Below are positions 25,899-35,755 of a stretch of DNA of 64,000 nucleotides, piece by piece. The stretch's first letter is position 1. Every line of letters starts with the position of its first letter. Source of the stretch: Gemmatimonadota bacterium (GTDB lineage: Bacteria > Gemmatimonadota > Gemmatimonadetes > Longimicrobiales > Gaopeijiaceae); contig SKKN01000007.1 of assembly GCA_007121455.1 (NCBI GenBank), positions 46,206-110,205 on the forward strand, given 5' to 3'. Position numbers and translations under genes: made by a program. The notes beneath the pieces were generated by a model, which did no database searches, was not told where the DNA came from, and worked only from the letters and a program-made list of their open reading frames with translations.

Positions 25899-27737
25899 AT
25901 GTGTGGAATCGTAGGATACGTCGGACCCGAGGAGGCTGCGCCGATCCTCCTCGAGAGTCTCCGTAGGCTCGAATATCGGGGGTACGATTCCGCGGGGATC
26001 GCCGTCGTCGACCCGGTGGGGACGCTCAGGACCCTGCGGCGCGCGGGAAAGCTCGTGGAACTGGAGCAGGTCGTCGACGCGGACTCGCCCACCGGCACGT
26101 GCGGGATCGGACACACGCGCTGGGCCACCCACGGGCCGCCCACAGAGGAGAACGCCCATCCCCACCGGAGCCAGGACGACACGATCGCGCTCGTCCACAA
26201 CGGAATCGTCGAGAACGCTCCCGTGTTGCGGGACCGGCTCGAGGAAGCGGGCTACGCGTTCCGCAGCGACACGGACACGGAAGTCGTGGTCCACCTCGTG
26301 GAGGAGGCGTACCGAACGGCGGACAGCCTGGAGGAAGCTGTCGTACGGGCCCTGGAGCAGGTGATCGGGGCATACGGGATCGCGGTGGTCAGCAGTCGGG
26401 ATCCGGGGAAGATCGTCGTCGCACGGAACGGAAGCCCCCTCCTCCTCGGAATCGGATCGAACGGCGAGTACCTCGTCGGCTCCGACGCGGCGGCGGTGAT
26501 CGCGCACACGCGCGACGTGGTCTACTTGAACGATGGTGACTACGCGGTTCTCGAGCCCGCGGGATATCGCACCTACCACCTCAGCGAAGGTGCCGTTCGG
26601 CGGCATGTGCACGAAGTCACGTGGGATCTCGCCGCGATCGAAAAGGGCGGCTACCCGCACTTCATGCTCAAGGAGATCTTCGAACAGCCGCGGACCCTCG
26701 AGGACGTGACGAGGGGGCGCCTCCTCGAGGAGGAGGGGAGCGTGCGGCTCGGAGGGATTACGCTGGCGGACCGGGAGCTGCTTGCAATCAAGCGGATCGT
26801 GATCACCGGGTGCGGCACGAGTTGGCATTCCGCGCTCCTCGGGGAATACATGATCGAGGAGTTCGCCCGGCTTCCGACGAAGGTGGAATACGCCTCGGAA
26901 TTCCGGTACAAGAATCCTGTCGTCGACGAGGACACGCTCGTCATCGCGGTGAGTCAATCCGGCGAGACGGCCGACACTCTGGCGGCCCTCAAGGAGGCGA
27001 AACGGAGGGGCGCTCGGACGATGGGCATCGTAAACGTCGTCGGCTCGAGCATCGCCCGGGAAACGGATTTCGGAGTGTACCTCCACGCAGGGCCGGAAAT
27101 CGGGGTGGCCTCCACGAAGGCGTTCACGAGCCAGGTCGTCGCGCTCGCTCTCTTCACCCTATACCTCGCGCGCCGTCGAGGGCTCTCGATCCTGAACGGG
27201 CGGAGGACCGTCCAGGCGATCCGAGCGCTTCCCGGTCAAGTCGAAGAAATCCTCGCGCAGGATGAGGCGATCCAGGCCCTTGCGGCGCGCTATGAGGATG
27301 CGAAGAACTTCCTCTATCTGGGTCGAGGGTTCCAGTTTCCCGTCGCGCTGGAGGGAGCGCTCAAGTTGAAGGAGGTCAGCTACATCCATGCCGAGGGCTA
27401 CCCGGCAGCCGAGATGAAGCATGGTCCGATCGCCCTCATCGACGAGCGGATGCCCGCCGTGTTCCTGGCCCCGAACGATCCGGTCTACCAGAAGGTGGTT
27501 TCGAACATCGAGGAGGTGAAGGCGCGAGCGGGGCGGGTGATCGCGGTGGTGAGCAACGGGAATGGGGAGCTCGAGATGAAGGCCGACGACTGTATCCATA
27601 TCCCCGAGACGCTCCCCCACCTCCTTCCCGTCCTCTCCGTGATTCCACTCCAGCTTCTCGCATACCACATCGCGGTGCGCCGTGGAACGGACGTGGATCA
27701 GCCCCGAAACCTCGCGAAATCCGTGACGGTGGAATGA
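25899..27737 (+). CDS. glmS: glutamine-fructose-6-phosphate aminotransferase (isomerizing)
   Basis: 612 residues, near the usual 608. The start ATG 25899 gives MCGIVGYVG, so that Cys becomes the N-terminal nucleophile after Met removal; the frame opens earlier at 25611. Glutaminase motifs: [15 protein letters not shown] and [19 protein letters not shown]. The isomerase half has two SIS domains: [50 protein letters not shown]; the C-terminus is KSVTVE. It makes glucosamine-6-phosphate, the entry to UDP-GlcNAc, and lies 49 bases after glmM. Confidence 0.97.
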   Translation: MCGIVGYVGPEEAAPILLESLRRLEYRGYDSAGIAVVDPVGTLRTLRRAGKLVELEQVVDADSPTGTCGIGHTRWATHGPPTEENAHPHRSQDDTIALVHNGIVENAPVLRDRLEEAGYAFRSDTDTEVVVHLVEEAYRTADSLEEAVVRALEQVIGAYGIAVVSSRDPGKIVVARNGSPLLLGIGSNGEYLVGSDAAAVIAHTRDVVYLNDGDYAVLEPAGYRTYHLSEGAVRRHVHEVTWDLAAIEKGGYPHFMLKEIFEQPRTLEDVTRGRLLEEEGSVRLGGITLADRELLAIKRIVITGCGTSWHSALLGEYMIEEFARLPTKVEYASEFRYKNPVVDEDTLVIAVSQSGETADTLAALKEAKRRGARTMGIVNVVGSSIARETDFGVYLHAGPEIGVASTKAFTSQVVALALFTLYLARRRGLSILNGRRTVQAIRALPGQVEEILAQDEAIQALAARYEDAKNFLYLGRGFQFPVALEGALKLKEVSYIHAEGYPAAEMKHGPIALIDERMPAVFLAPNDPVYQKVVSNIEEVKARAGRVIAVVSNGNGELEMKADDCIHIPETLPHLLPVLSVIPLQLLAYHIAVRRGTDVDQPRNLAKSVTVE

Positions 27738-27798
27738 GGGGCCGCCCGCGAGGGAACCTGAGTGGTGGGGCGTCGTCGGTACCGACCCGGAGGAAAGC

Positions 27799-28248
27799 GT
27801 GAGGGTGGTGCTCCAGAGGGTGTCGAGCGCGCGGGTGCGGATCGATGGGGAGACGGTCGGTTCGGTCGGCAATGGGATGCTCCTCCTCGTGGGTTTCACC
27901 CAGGGGGAGGATGAGGCGGACCTGGAGTGGATGGCCGACAAGGTGGTGGGGCTTCGCATCTTCAACGACGAGGAAGGGAAGATGAATCTCTCTCTCCACG
28001 ACGTGAGTGGGGAGGTGCTCGTCGTGAGCCAGTTTACCCTCTACGGGGATACCCGAAAAGGCAGGCGGCCGTCGTTTGTGAAGGCGGCCTCGCCCGAAAC
28101 GGCGGTTCCACTCTACGAACGGTTCGTCGCATTGCTGGAGGAACGTGCCCCCGGCACGGTGGCGACCGGGGAGTTCGGTGCAATGATGGACGTGGAGCTC
28201 GTGAACGACGGTCCGGTCACGCTCGTTCTCGAGAGGGGCGCGAGTTGA
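27799..28248 (+). CDS. dtd: D-aminoacyl-tRNA deacylase
   Basis: 149 residues from GTG 27799, with GGAGGAAAGC just before it. Family motifs: [36 protein letters not shown] with the SQxT active-site motif, and [12 protein letters not shown] with the conserved NxP (Gly-cis-Pro region). Dtd frees D-amino acids mischarged to tRNA, and glycine from tRNA-Ala. The last codons overlap the next gene by TTGA, so the two are coupled. Confidence 0.96.
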   Translation: MRVVLQRVSSARVRIDGETVGSVGNGMLLLVGFTQGEDEADLEWMADKVVGLRIFNDEEGKMNLSLHDVSGEVLVVSQFTLYGDTRKGRRPSFVKAASPETAVPLYERFVALLEERAPGTVATGEFGAMMDVELVNDGPVTLVLERGAS

Positions 28249-28898
28249 CGGAGGCTGCGATTCCGCTGGAGCTGGTCCTCGCGTCCGGGTCGCCGCGTCG
28301 GGCCGAGCTGCTCGAAATGCTCCGGATTCCGTTCCGCGTGGAGATTCCGGATGTGGAGGAATTGGCCCTCTCCGGTGAATCCGCGCAGCGGCAGGTGGAA
28401 CGGCTCGCGCGGGAAAAGGCGCGCTCGGTTGCGGAGCGCTGCAGCGGCCGGTGGATCATCGCAGGGGATACGGTGGTCGTACTCGACGACGAAGTGCTCG
28501 GCAAGCCGAGTTCGATCGAAGAAGCAGTAGCCATGCTCCTCGAGCTGCAGGGACGAACCCACCTCGTGTCATCAGGCGTGGCCGTGTGCTCTCCGGACGG
28601 AGAGGTTCGAAGCGGTGTGGAGACGAGTCGGGTGACCTTTCGTCCGTTCGACCGGTCCGTGGCCGAAGCCTATGCGAGGACAGGAGAGCCGATGGACAAA
28701 GCCGGGGCGTATGGGATCCAGGGTTTCGGGGCGACGCTCGTGCGCCGCGTCGAAGGTGACTTCTACGGCGTCGTCGGGTTTCCCGTGGTCCTCCTGCTGG
28801 ACCTCCTCCGGCAAGGGGGAGCGGAGTACCGATTCGGAAAATGGATCCCATCGACCGCAGCGAGGTCGGACGACGCGGCCGCCGGAACGATCCCATGA
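28245..28898 (+). CDS. maf: Maf-type nucleoside triphosphate pyrophosphatase
   Basis: 217 residues from TTG 28245, overlapping the dtd stop (TTGA), with GAGGGG ten bases before. Motifs: [60 protein letters not shown] and [10 protein letters not shown]. Maf proteins hydrolyse non-canonical or modified nucleotides to monophosphates; some act on dTTP/UTP. The normal family length is about 190-200, so this one has a short C-terminal extension. The stop overlaps the glpK start by ATGA. Confidence 0.94.
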   Translation: MTEAAIPLELVLASGSPRRAELLEMLRIPFRVEIPDVEELALSGESAQRQVERLAREKARSVAERCSGRWIIAGDTVVVLDDEVLGKPSSIEEAVAMLLELQGRTHLVSSGVAVCSPDGEVRSGVETSRVTFRPFDRSVAEAYARTGEPMDKAGAYGIQGFGATLVRRVEGDFYGVVGFPVVLLLDLLRQGGAEYRFGKWIPSTAARSDDAAAGTIP

Positions 28899-30409
28899 CC
28901 GGAACTCCCGCAGTCCTTGCCCTCGATCAGGGTACGACGGGAAGCACGGCGCTCGTCGTCGCGCGGGATGGACGCATTCTGGGCCGCGCCTACTCCGAAT
29001 TCCCGCAGCATTTTCCACGCCCGGGATGGGTCGAGCACGACGCCGAGGATATCTGGGAGACGACGCGGAAGGTGGGGCTCGGAGCACAGGAGGAGGCCCG
29101 GAACCGGGAGAGGGTCCAGATTCTCTCCGTCGGAATCACGAACCAGCGGGAGACGGTGGTCCTCTGGGACCGGGAGACGCTCGAACCCGTCCACAGGGCG
29201 ATCGTTTGGCAGGATCGACGCACCGGTGGAATATGCCGTGAGCTCGAGGAGGGCGGGCATTTGGCGGAGGTGCGGGAGAGGACCGGTCTCCTTCTCGATC
29301 CGTACTTCTCCGGAACCAAGCTCACCTGGGTCTTTCGGGAGCGTCCCGACCTCCGGTCACGTGCGGAGGCGGGCGAGCTCGTCGCAGGCACGGTGGATGC
29401 ATGGCTGATTGCGCGGCTCACCGGCGGCCGAGTGGAGGCGACCGATCCCACGAACGCGTCGCGGACGCTCCTCTACGACATCCAGGAGCGGCGGTGGCAC
29501 CCGGACCTCCTCACCCTCTTCGAGGTCCCGGAAGGAATTCTCCCCGAGGTCCGGCCCAGCTCGGGCGACTTCGGTACGACCCTCGCCGAGGCGATCGGGG
29601 TCGAAGTGCCCGTATCCGGGGTGGCCGGAGATCAACAGGCGGCGCTCTTCGGACAGGGGTGCTGGGAGAGGGGGCTCGCGAAGAACACCTACGGCACCGG
29701 GGCGTTTCTCCTGTTGCATACGGGGGGTGAGGTAGTCGCATCCGAGCATGGATTGGTCACAACTGTGGCCTGTGGGCCGTCCGGAGAGCCGCAGTATGCG
29801 CTCGAAGGCTCGATCTTCGTGGCGGGAGCGGCCGTCCAGTGGCTTCGTGACGGACTCGGCCTCCTGAAGACGGCGGCGGATTCGGAGGCGATGGCCCGCT
29901 CCCTTTCCTCGAACGAGGGCGTGTACATGGTCCCGGCGTTCGTGGGGCTCGGCGCGCCGCACTGGAAGCCCGACGCTCGGGGCGTCCTGACCGGCCTCAC
30001 CCGAGGGACCCGACCGGAACACCTCGTTCGGGCCGCGCTCGAGGCGATGGCGTACAGTACGTCGGATGTCCTCACCGCCATGGAGGCCGATTCCGGCGTC
30101 GAGGCAGAGGAGCTCCGCGTCGATGGAGCGGCCTCGAAGAACGACTGGCTCATGGAGTTCCAGTCCGGCATCCTCGACCTTCCGGTCCGGCGGCCGGCCG
30201 TCGTCGAAACCACCGCGCTGGGAGCGGCAGGGCTCGCTGGGCTGGGGTCTGGTGTATGGAAGGACGCGGACGAGTTTCTCGAGGCACAGGGAAGGCCTCG
30301 ATTCTTCCGGTCGCGCATGGGAGAGAAGGAGAGGACCGATCTTCTCGGAGGGTGGAACCGAGCCCTCGCTGCGGCGGAGGCAGCCGTCGGGAGTGGCGGA
30401 TCCTCCTGA
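28895..30409 (+). CDS. glpK: glycerol kinase
   Basis: 504 residues from ATG 28895 (ATGA overlap with maf); Escherichia coli GlpK has 502. Motifs: ALDQGTTGSTALVV (ATP loop), SVGITNQRETVVLWDRETLE, NTYGTGAFLLLHTGGE, FVGLGAPHWKPDARGVLTGL and RVDGAASKNDWLMEFQSGIL. It phosphorylates glycerol to glycerol-3-phosphate. No glpF or glpD is nearby. It is the last gene before the ccm operon, from which 95 bases separate it. Confidence 0.96.
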   Translation: MTGTPAVLALDQGTTGSTALVVARDGRILGRAYSEFPQHFPRPGWVEHDAEDIWETTRKVGLGAQEEARNRERVQILSVGITNQRETVVLWDRETLEPVHRAIVWQDRRTGGICRELEEGGHLAEVRERTGLLLDPYFSGTKLTWVFRERPDLRSRAEAGELVAGTVDAWLIARLTGGRVEATDPTNASRTLLYDIQERRWHPDLLTLFEVPEGILPEVRPSSGDFGTTLAEAIGVEVPVSGVAGDQQAALFGQGCWERGLAKNTYGTGAFLLLHTGGEVVASEHGLVTTVACGPSGEPQYALEGSIFVAGAAVQWLRDGLGLLKTAADSEAMARSLSSNEGVYMVPAFVGLGAPHWKPDARGVLTGLTRGTRPEHLVRAALEAMAYSTSDVLTAMEADSGVEAEELRVDGAASKNDWLMEFQSGILDLPVRRPAVVETTALGAAGLAGLGSGVWKDADEFLEAQGRPRFFRSRMGEKERTDLLGGWNRALAAAEAAVGSGGSS

Positions 30410-30428
30410 CCCGTAGCGCCGGGGAGAG

Positions 30429-30457
30429 TGGAAGCCATAGCGGCTGACCGTTATATT
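30429..30457 (+). promoter_or_regulatory. possible promoter for the ccm operon
   Basis: TATATT at 30452-30457 is a strong -10 in otherwise GC-rich DNA. The best -35 at 17 bases is TGGAAG (30429-30434), a weak match. Transcription would begin near 30465, 40 bases before ccmE. Confidence 0.4.
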
Positions 30458-30504
30458 TACCGCTGCAGACCCGAGCGGGTCACCGATTTTCAGAGGGGTG
30501 GATC

Positions 30505-31035
30505 ATGAACAGGGACCGACGCTTCTTCGTGGGACTCGTGGGCGTGGCGGCGATCGTGGGCTACCTGGTCTGGACAGGGATCACCGAGACCATGGTCTAC
30601 TACCTGACTCCGACCGAACTCGTCTCCCGGGTGGAGGCCGACCCCGGGCTTCACCAGGTGGGATTCAAGGTGAGTGGTAACGTCGTGCCGGGGAGCTACC
30701 AGGCCGGCGATGACGAGCTCATCCACCGGTTCGTGGTGGCGGACCAGGACAATCCCGATATGCATCTCTCGGTGGAATTCCGCCACCCTCTTCCCGATAC
30801 GTTCCAGGACGACGGCGAGGTCGTCATGGAGGGCCGGTTCCGCGAAGATCGGGTCTTCGAGGCGAGTGAGGTCCTGACGAAGTGCGGTAGTCGGTATGAA
30901 GCGATGCCGGAGGAGCACGAGTACTACGAGTCCAACGGCGAGTATGACGGGGACGGGTACCAGGGGGGTGACTACGAAGGTGCGGTCGGGGCGGGCGCCT
31001 CCTCCTCGTTGGGTGAGGGCGAGGCCGGCCGGTGA
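30505..31035 (+). CDS. ccmE: cytochrome c maturation protein CcmE, CxxxY type
   Basis: 176 residues, with AGGGGTGG ahead of the start. A single N-terminal membrane anchor (RFFVGLVGVAAIVGYLVWTG) is followed by the OB-fold domain: FKVSGNVVPGSY, HLSVEFRHPLPDTFQDDGEV and VVMEGRFREDRVFEASEVLT. CcmE is a periplasmic heme chaperone that binds heme through a conserved His in HxxxY. Here the motif reads LTKCGSRY: Cys127 replaces that His and Tyr131 is kept. The C-terminus has a long Tyr/Glu/Gly tail (EHEYYESNGEYDGDGYQGGD). The CxxxY form is known from archaea and some sulfate reducers. CcmF begins by a GTGA overlap. Confidence 0.93.
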   Translation: MNRDRRFFVGLVGVAAIVGYLVWTGITETMVYYLTPTELVSRVEADPGLHQVGFKVSGNVVPGSYQAGDDELIHRFVVADQDNPDMHLSVEFRHPLPDTFQDDGEVVMEGRFREDRVFEASEVLTKCGSRYEAMPEEHEYYESNGEYDGDGYQGGDYEGAVGAGASSSLGEGEAGR

Positions 31036-33098
31036 TCGTTCTGGGGGAGTTCGCTCTCTGGATCGCGCTTCCCATCGCGATCTGGGGGATGGTTCTCGCC
31101 TTCCTCGGAGGATACAAAGGGCGCGGTGATCTCGTGCTCTCCGCCGAGCGGAGCGTGTACGCCGTATTCTTCCTGCTCGCCCTCGCCTCCGCGGGGATCA
31201 TCGCGGCTTTCCTCGGAGACCGGTACGAGTACTGGTACGTCTATAACTATTCGAACCGGGCGCTCGACCCATTCTTCAAGGTCGCGGGGCTATGGGCGGG
31301 GCAACGAGGCTCCCTCGTCTTCTGGGCCCTGAACCTCGGGTTCTTCTCCGCCCTGGCGGTCTGGCTGAACCGGAAGCGGAATCGCGACCTCATGCCCTAT
31401 GTGACGGGCGTGGCGCTGACGGTGATCTCCTTCTTTCTCGTCATCTCCCTCTTCGTCAGCCCGCCGTTCGAGATGCTGGCGTTCACGCCCGCGGACGGAA
31501 GGGGCCTGAATCCGCAGCTCCAGAACTACTGGATGGTGATCCATCCGCCCACGCTCTACCTCGGGTTCACCGCGTTCACGATTCCTTTCGGCTTCGCGAT
31601 CGCGGCGCTCCTGACCGGCCGCCTCGACTCCCAGTGGATCCAGGTGACGAGGCGGTGGATTCTCACGAGCTGGTTCTTCCTCTCGCTCGGGATCGTGTTC
31701 GGGATGCGTTGGGCATACGAGGAGCTGGGATGGGGCGGCTACTGGTTCTGGGACCCGGTAGAGAACGCCTCTCTCCTTCCGTGGCTCGCGGCCACCGCGT
31801 TTCTCCACTCGGTCATGATTCAGGAAAGCCGGGGCATGTTGAAGGTCTGGAACATGGGGCTCGTGCTGCTCACGTTCCTCATGACGATCTTCGCCACCTT
31901 CCTGACCCGCTCCGGGCTGATCGAGTCCGTGCACTCCTTCGCCCAGAACCTCACGATTGCGTGGACCTTCCTCGGGTTCATGGGTGTCGCGGGCGCCATC
32001 AGCGTCGTACTGATCCTCTGGAGGCTTCCGGAGCTCAGGAGCGAGAGGCAGTTCGAGTCCTTCCTCTCCCGGGAGGCGGGTTTTCTCCTGAACAACCTGA
32101 TGATCCTCGGCGTTCTCTTTGCCGTGCTGTGGGGCACCCTCTTTCCCCTGATCACGGAAGGGATCACCGGATCGAAGGTCGCCGTCGGGCCGCCCTTCTT
32201 CAACCAGGTCAACATTCCGATCGGGCTGGTCCTCCTCGCCCTCATGGGGATCGGGCCCGTCATCGCCTGGAGGAAGGCCTCTGGGCGGAATCTCCGCAGA
32301 AACTTCGTCATGCCGGGTGCGCTGGGCATCGGTGTCGCCCTCCTCCTCTACCTGCTCGGAATGCGGCACCTCTACGCGCTCTTGACGTTCTCGATCGGAG
32401 CCTTCGTGATCGTGATCATCATGAGGGAATTCTGGAAGGGGACACGCGCACGGGCACGGATCGAAGGGGAGGGTATCCTGCCCGCCTTCTTCCACTTGGT
32501 CCAGCGGAATCGCCGCCGCTGGGGGGGCTACATCGTCCACGTGGGGGTTGTGGTCATGTTCATGGGCTTCGCCGGTGCCGCGTTCGACGAGGAGGTCCGC
32601 GTCGCCCTCGAGCCAGGGGACACGGCGACGGTCGAGTCCGCCTTCGGGCACACGTACACCCTCGCGTACCAAGGCATCTCTACGGACATGCGTCCGAACG
32701 AGTGGCGGTGGATCGCTCTCTTCAGCGTGACTCGGGACGGCGAGCCTCTCGGGACGATCAGCTCGGAGCGACACTTTTATCCGGCGTTGAACCAGCCGTC
32801 GACCCAGGTGGGCATCCGGTCCACCTTCTTCGAAGACCTTTACGTGATTCTGGCGTCCGTCGACGAGCTCCAGGGGATGGGTGGCGACGAGGATCCCGGA
32901 ACGCAGCGTGCCACCTTCCAGTTCCAGGTCAATCCCCTGGTGCCATGGATCTGGTACGGGGCGCTCGTGCTCGCCGTCGGGGCCCTCGTGGCGATGTGGC
33001 CAGGATCCGGGGGCCAGGCAGCTCATAGGCCGGCTCGTCCCGATCGGCCGGGGGCTCCCCGGCCCCGCCCGAAAGAGCCCGAGCCGGCGGGGGTTTGA
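31032..33098 (+). CDS. ccmF: heme lyase CcmF
   Basis: 688 residues from GTG 31032 (GTGA overlap with ccmE). A large polytopic membrane protein; the WWD heme-handling motif is ELGWGGYWFWDPVENASLLP near residue 233. Flanking conserved His segments are MVIHPPTLYLGFTAFTIPF and AATAFLHSVM. A periplasmic C-terminal part (HTYTLAYQGISTDMRPN) ends with a last membrane segment. CcmF transfers heme from CcmE to apocytochrome c. In System I it works with CcmH, which is not encoded here. Its stop overlaps the next start (TGATG). Confidence 0.96.
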   Translation: MIVLGEFALWIALPIAIWGMVLAFLGGYKGRGDLVLSAERSVYAVFFLLALASAGIIAAFLGDRYEYWYVYNYSNRALDPFFKVAGLWAGQRGSLVFWALNLGFFSALAVWLNRKRNRDLMPYVTGVALTVISFFLVISLFVSPPFEMLAFTPADGRGLNPQLQNYWMVIHPPTLYLGFTAFTIPFGFAIAALLTGRLDSQWIQVTRRWILTSWFFLSLGIVFGMRWAYEELGWGGYWFWDPVENASLLPWLAATAFLHSVMIQESRGMLKVWNMGLVLLTFLMTIFATFLTRSGLIESVHSFAQNLTIAWTFLGFMGVAGAISVVLILWRLPELRSERQFESFLSREAGFLLNNLMILGVLFAVLWGTLFPLITEGITGSKVAVGPPFFNQVNIPIGLVLLALMGIGPVIAWRKASGRNLRRNFVMPGALGIGVALLLYLLGMRHLYALLTFSIGAFVIVIIMREFWKGTRARARIEGEGILPAFFHLVQRNRRRWGGYIVHVGVVVMFMGFAGAAFDEEVRVALEPGDTATVESAFGHTYTLAYQGISTDMRPNEWRWIALFSVTRDGEPLGTISSERHFYPALNQPSTQVGIRSTFFEDLYVILASVDELQGMGGDEDPGTQRATFQFQVNPLVPWIWYGALVLAVGALVAMWPGSGGQAAHRPARPDRPGAPRPRPKEPEPAGV

Positions 33099-33574
33099 TG
33101 GACCCGCTCCTGATCGGCCTGCTCGTCGTGGCGGCCGCGGTGGTGTTCTTCGTCGTCGAGCCGCTCGTCTCCGGGCTCCGCGCGCCTTCCGGGCTCGATG
33201 AGGACGAGCCCTCCGAGGAAGATTTTCGCAAACGCGCGGTCCTCCTCGCTCTGAGGGACGTGGAGTACGACTACCACACGGGCAAACTGGATGACGCGGA
33301 TTACCGGCTGCTCCGGGCTCAGCTATCCCGAGAAGCTCTCGAAACCCTCCGCAACGGCGCGGAAGTGACGGGCGTGCTGGAAGGGTCGGACGAGGCCGCC
33401 GACGATCCCATCGAGGCGGAAATTCGCAGAATCCGCAGCTCCATGAAGAAGGTGGCTCCCTGCGCGGCATGTGGTGTGACCCTCGCTCCGGGCGCGCGAT
33501 TCTGTGGCGACTGTGGTGCGCGGGTGACGGAGGAGGAGAAGGGAGCGACACCGGACGAGGGAGAGGGGGGGTGA
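33098..33574 (+). CDS. CcmI-like membrane protein with C-terminal zinc ribbon
   Basis: 158 residues from ATG 33098, overlapping the ccmF stop by TGATG. One N-terminal membrane segment (PLLIGLLVVAAAVVFFVVEP) is followed by a helical part (ALRDVEYDYHTGKLDDADYR) like the N-terminal region of CcmI. CcmI normally continues into TPR repeats that bind apocytochrome. Here the C-terminus is instead a zinc ribbon with two CxxC pairs (CAACGVTLAPGARFCGDCGA). Position between ccmF and ccmA supports a role in cytochrome c assembly. I cannot name an exact family. Confidence 0.75.
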   Translation: MDPLLIGLLVVAAAVVFFVVEPLVSGLRAPSGLDEDEPSEEDFRKRAVLLALRDVEYDYHTGKLDDADYRLLRAQLSREALETLRNGAEVTGVLEGSDEAADDPIEAEIRRIRSSMKKVAPCAACGVTLAPGARFCGDCGARVTEEEKGATPDEGEGG

Positions 33575-34368
33575 GCTCTCCGCCGGCGCGACCGGCGGAA
33601 GGGCCTTCCCGCGAGTCGCCGGCCGAGGGAGAGCGGACCTCCTCCCTCGAGGCCCACGCGCTCGTTCGGGCCTTCGGTCCGATCCGGGCCGTGGATGGAG
33701 TGTCCTTCGAGCTTCTTCCCGGTGAACTCCTCACGGTCTTCGGTCCGAATGGCGCCGGCAAGTCCACGCTCCTGAACCTCCTCGCAGGGGCGCTTCAACC
33801 GAGCGAAGGCGAGATCCGCATGGGCGGACGGCTCCGGAGCCATGGAGAGGTCGAGTGGCGGCAGCAGGTGGGAATCCTTTCCCATCAGACCTTCCTCTAC
33901 GGACACCTTACCGCGGAGGAGAACCTTCGGTTCTACGGCCGGCTTTTCGGGGTCGACCAGATCGAAGACCGGATCCACGAGCGACTGAGCGCGGTGGAGA
34001 TGGACCACCGGAAAGACGATCTGGTGCGCACCTTCTCCCGCGGGATGCGACAGCGTCTCTCCCTCGCACGGGCGTTGCTCCACGATCCGGCGATCGTATT
34101 GCTGGACGAACCCTACACCGGCCTGGACGTCCACGCCGCCGCCCTCCTGCGAGACCTGCTCTCCTCCCTGAAGGATGGCCGACGCACGGTGGTGCTCGTG
34201 ACCCATGACCTGACCCAGGGGCTCGACCTCGCGGACCGGGTGGCGATTCAGGTTCGCGGTCGGTTCGAGTTCTTCGGCTCGTCCGTGGAGCTCCCGTCGG
34301 GCCCCCCCGACGCCTTTTACCGAAGCGTGGTGGAGGGTGTGCTCGGTGGGGCAGGTGGCGCCCCGTGA
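33571..34368 (+). CDS. ccmA: heme exporter ATP-binding protein CcmA
   Basis: 265 residues from GTG 33571 (GTGA overlap). ABC ATPase motifs: VFGPNGAGKSTLLNLLAG (Walker A), HQTFLYGHLTAEENLRFYGR (Q-loop region), TFSRGMRQRLSLARALLHDP (signature, here FSRGM for LSGGQ) and AIVLLDEPYTGLDVH (Walker B). CcmA drives release of holo-CcmE from the CcmABCD complex. The first 30 residues are Pro/Glu-rich and probably disordered. CcmB follows by a GTGA overlap, as usual for this operon. Confidence 0.94.
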   Translation: MSSPPARPAEGPSRESPAEGERTSSLEAHALVRAFGPIRAVDGVSFELLPGELLTVFGPNGAGKSTLLNLLAGALQPSEGEIRMGGRLRSHGEVEWRQQVGILSHQTFLYGHLTAEENLRFYGRLFGVDQIEDRIHERLSAVEMDHRKDDLVRTFSRGMRQRLSLARALLHDPAIVLLDEPYTGLDVHAAALLRDLLSSLKDGRRTVVLVTHDLTQGLDLADRVAIQVRGRFEFFGSSVELPSGPPDAFYRSVVEGVLGGAGGAP

Positions 34369-35045
34369 TCCGCTACGTCCAGCAAGTCGAAGCTCTGGTT
34401 CGAAAGGATCTCCTCCTCGAGCTTCGGACATGGGACCGGTTGAGCGCGATGGGCGCATTCGCGGTGCTCGTCGCCGTTCTCTTCCACTACGCCGTCGATC
34501 GCACGCTCATTCATCCCCGGGAGCTCGCCGCCGGGCTCATCTGGCTCACGATCGTCTTCGGCGGGATCCTCGGACTCGGCAGGACGTTCGCGCTGGAGGA
34601 GGAGGACGGGGCGATTCAGGGGATCCTCACCAGCCCGGTCCCGAAGGATGCGGTTTTCCTGGCGAAGGTAACCGGCAACTTCGTGCTTCTCGGGCTCCTC
34701 GTTCTCCTGATCCTCTTCGTGTTCGGCCTCTTCTTCCAGGTCGGGCTCGGGGGGAACCCGTTCGCCTTGTTCGGGGTCCTCTCGCTGGGCGTTCTCGGCT
34801 TCACGGCTCTGGGAACCCTCTACAGCGGGGTGACGGTACGGAGCCGGATGGGAGAAACACTCCTTCCGGTGCTCGTATTTCCGCTCCTCGTCCCCATGGT
34901 CGTTTTCGGAGTGCGAGGCACTTCGCTCCTCTTCGCCGGGGTGTCCGGAGCCGAGGTGGAGGGGAGCCTTCGGATCCTGGGGAGCTTCTCGCTGGTGGCC
35001 CTGCTCGCCGGCGCGTTCCTGTTCCGCTTCGTGGTGGAGGACTGA
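34365..35045 (+). CDS. ccmB: heme exporter membrane protein CcmB
   Basis: 226 residues from GTG 34365, overlapping ccmA. Six hydrophobic segments are visible, for example LSAMGAFAVLVAVLFHYAV, LIWLTIVFGGILGLGRTFAL, FVLLGLLVLLILFVFGLFF and LLPVLVFPLLVPMVVFGV. VRKDLLLELRTWDRL at the N-terminus and FALEEEDGAIQGILTSPV match CcmB. It is the permease half of the CcmAB transporter. The stop overlaps the ccmC start (TGATG). Confidence 0.95.
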   Translation: MIRYVQQVEALVRKDLLLELRTWDRLSAMGAFAVLVAVLFHYAVDRTLIHPRELAAGLIWLTIVFGGILGLGRTFALEEEDGAIQGILTSPVPKDAVFLAKVTGNFVLLGLLVLLILFVFGLFFQVGLGGNPFALFGVLSLGVLGFTALGTLYSGVTVRSRMGETLLPVLVFPLLVPMVVFGVRGTSLLFAGVSGAEVEGSLRILGSFSLVALLAGAFLFRFVVED

Positions 35046-35755
35046 TGTCGCTGAAAACGATCCGTTGGGGAGCGGGAATCGCGGGGGTGCTCGGCGTAGG
35101 GCTCGCTCTGCTCTTCCACTGGCAGGTGTTCTTCTGGGTGCCGACCGAAGCGAGCATGGGGATCGTGCAGAGGATCTTCTACGTGCACGTTCCGGCGGCG
35201 TGGGTCGGGTTCTTCGCGTTCTTCATCGTGGCGCTCTGCAGCGCGGTCTATCTCTGGCTCGGCGAGGAGCGCCTCGACATTGCAGCGGTCTCGGCAGCGG
35301 AGGGTGGGATCCTCTTCACCACGATCGTCCTGATCTCCGGCCCGCTCTGGGCGAAACTCGCCTGGGGGACGTGGTGGACGTGGGAGCCGAGGCTGACGTT
35401 GACCCTGCTCCTCTGGTTCATCTACGTGGGCTATTTTCTGGTCCGCTCCTCCAGCGAGAACGAGCGGACCGGGCGCAGGCTCGCCGCAGTCGTGGGAATC
35501 GTGGGGGCGCTGAACATCCCCCTCATCCACATGAGTGTTCTCTGGTTCCGCTCCCTCCATCCACAGCCGGTCGTGCTTCGCACGGACGGCCCGAGCCTTC
35601 ACCCGGACATGCTCGTGACGCTGATGACGGCCCTTGCTTCGTTCACGCTCGTCTTCCTCGCCATTTTCCTCGTTCGCTATGGAGCCGAGCGCCTCGAGCG
35701 GGAGCTCAGGGCCCACGACTCAGCGAGGGAGAGCGGAAAAGGAGTCCCGGTATGA
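35045..35755 (+). CDS. ccmC: heme-handling membrane protein CcmC
   Basis: 236 residues from ATG 35045. Six membrane segments; the WWD-like motif is AKLAWGTWWTWEPRLTLTLL, in which Glu stands where most CcmC have Asp. The two conserved His loops are present (YVHVPAAWVGFF and IPLIHMSVLWFRSLHP). CcmC presents heme to CcmE in the periplasm. The stop overlaps the ccmD-like gene by ATGA. Confidence 0.95.
   Translation: MSLKTIRWGAGIAGVLGVGLALLFHWQVFFWVPTEASMGIVQRIFYVHVPAAWVGFFAFFIVALCSAVYLWLGEERLDIAAVSAAEGGILFTTIVLISGPLWAKLAWGTWWTWEPRLTLTLLLWFIYVGYFLVRSSSENERTGRRLAAVVGIVGALNIPLIHMSVLWFRSLHPQPVVLRTDGPSLHPDMLVTLMTALASFTLVFLAIFLVRYGAERLERELRAHDSARESGKGVPV

Noticed and set aside
31290..33767. 825-residue minus-strand frame
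   Set aside because: Antisense to ccmF and its neighbours; no motif and highly charged repetitive composition.
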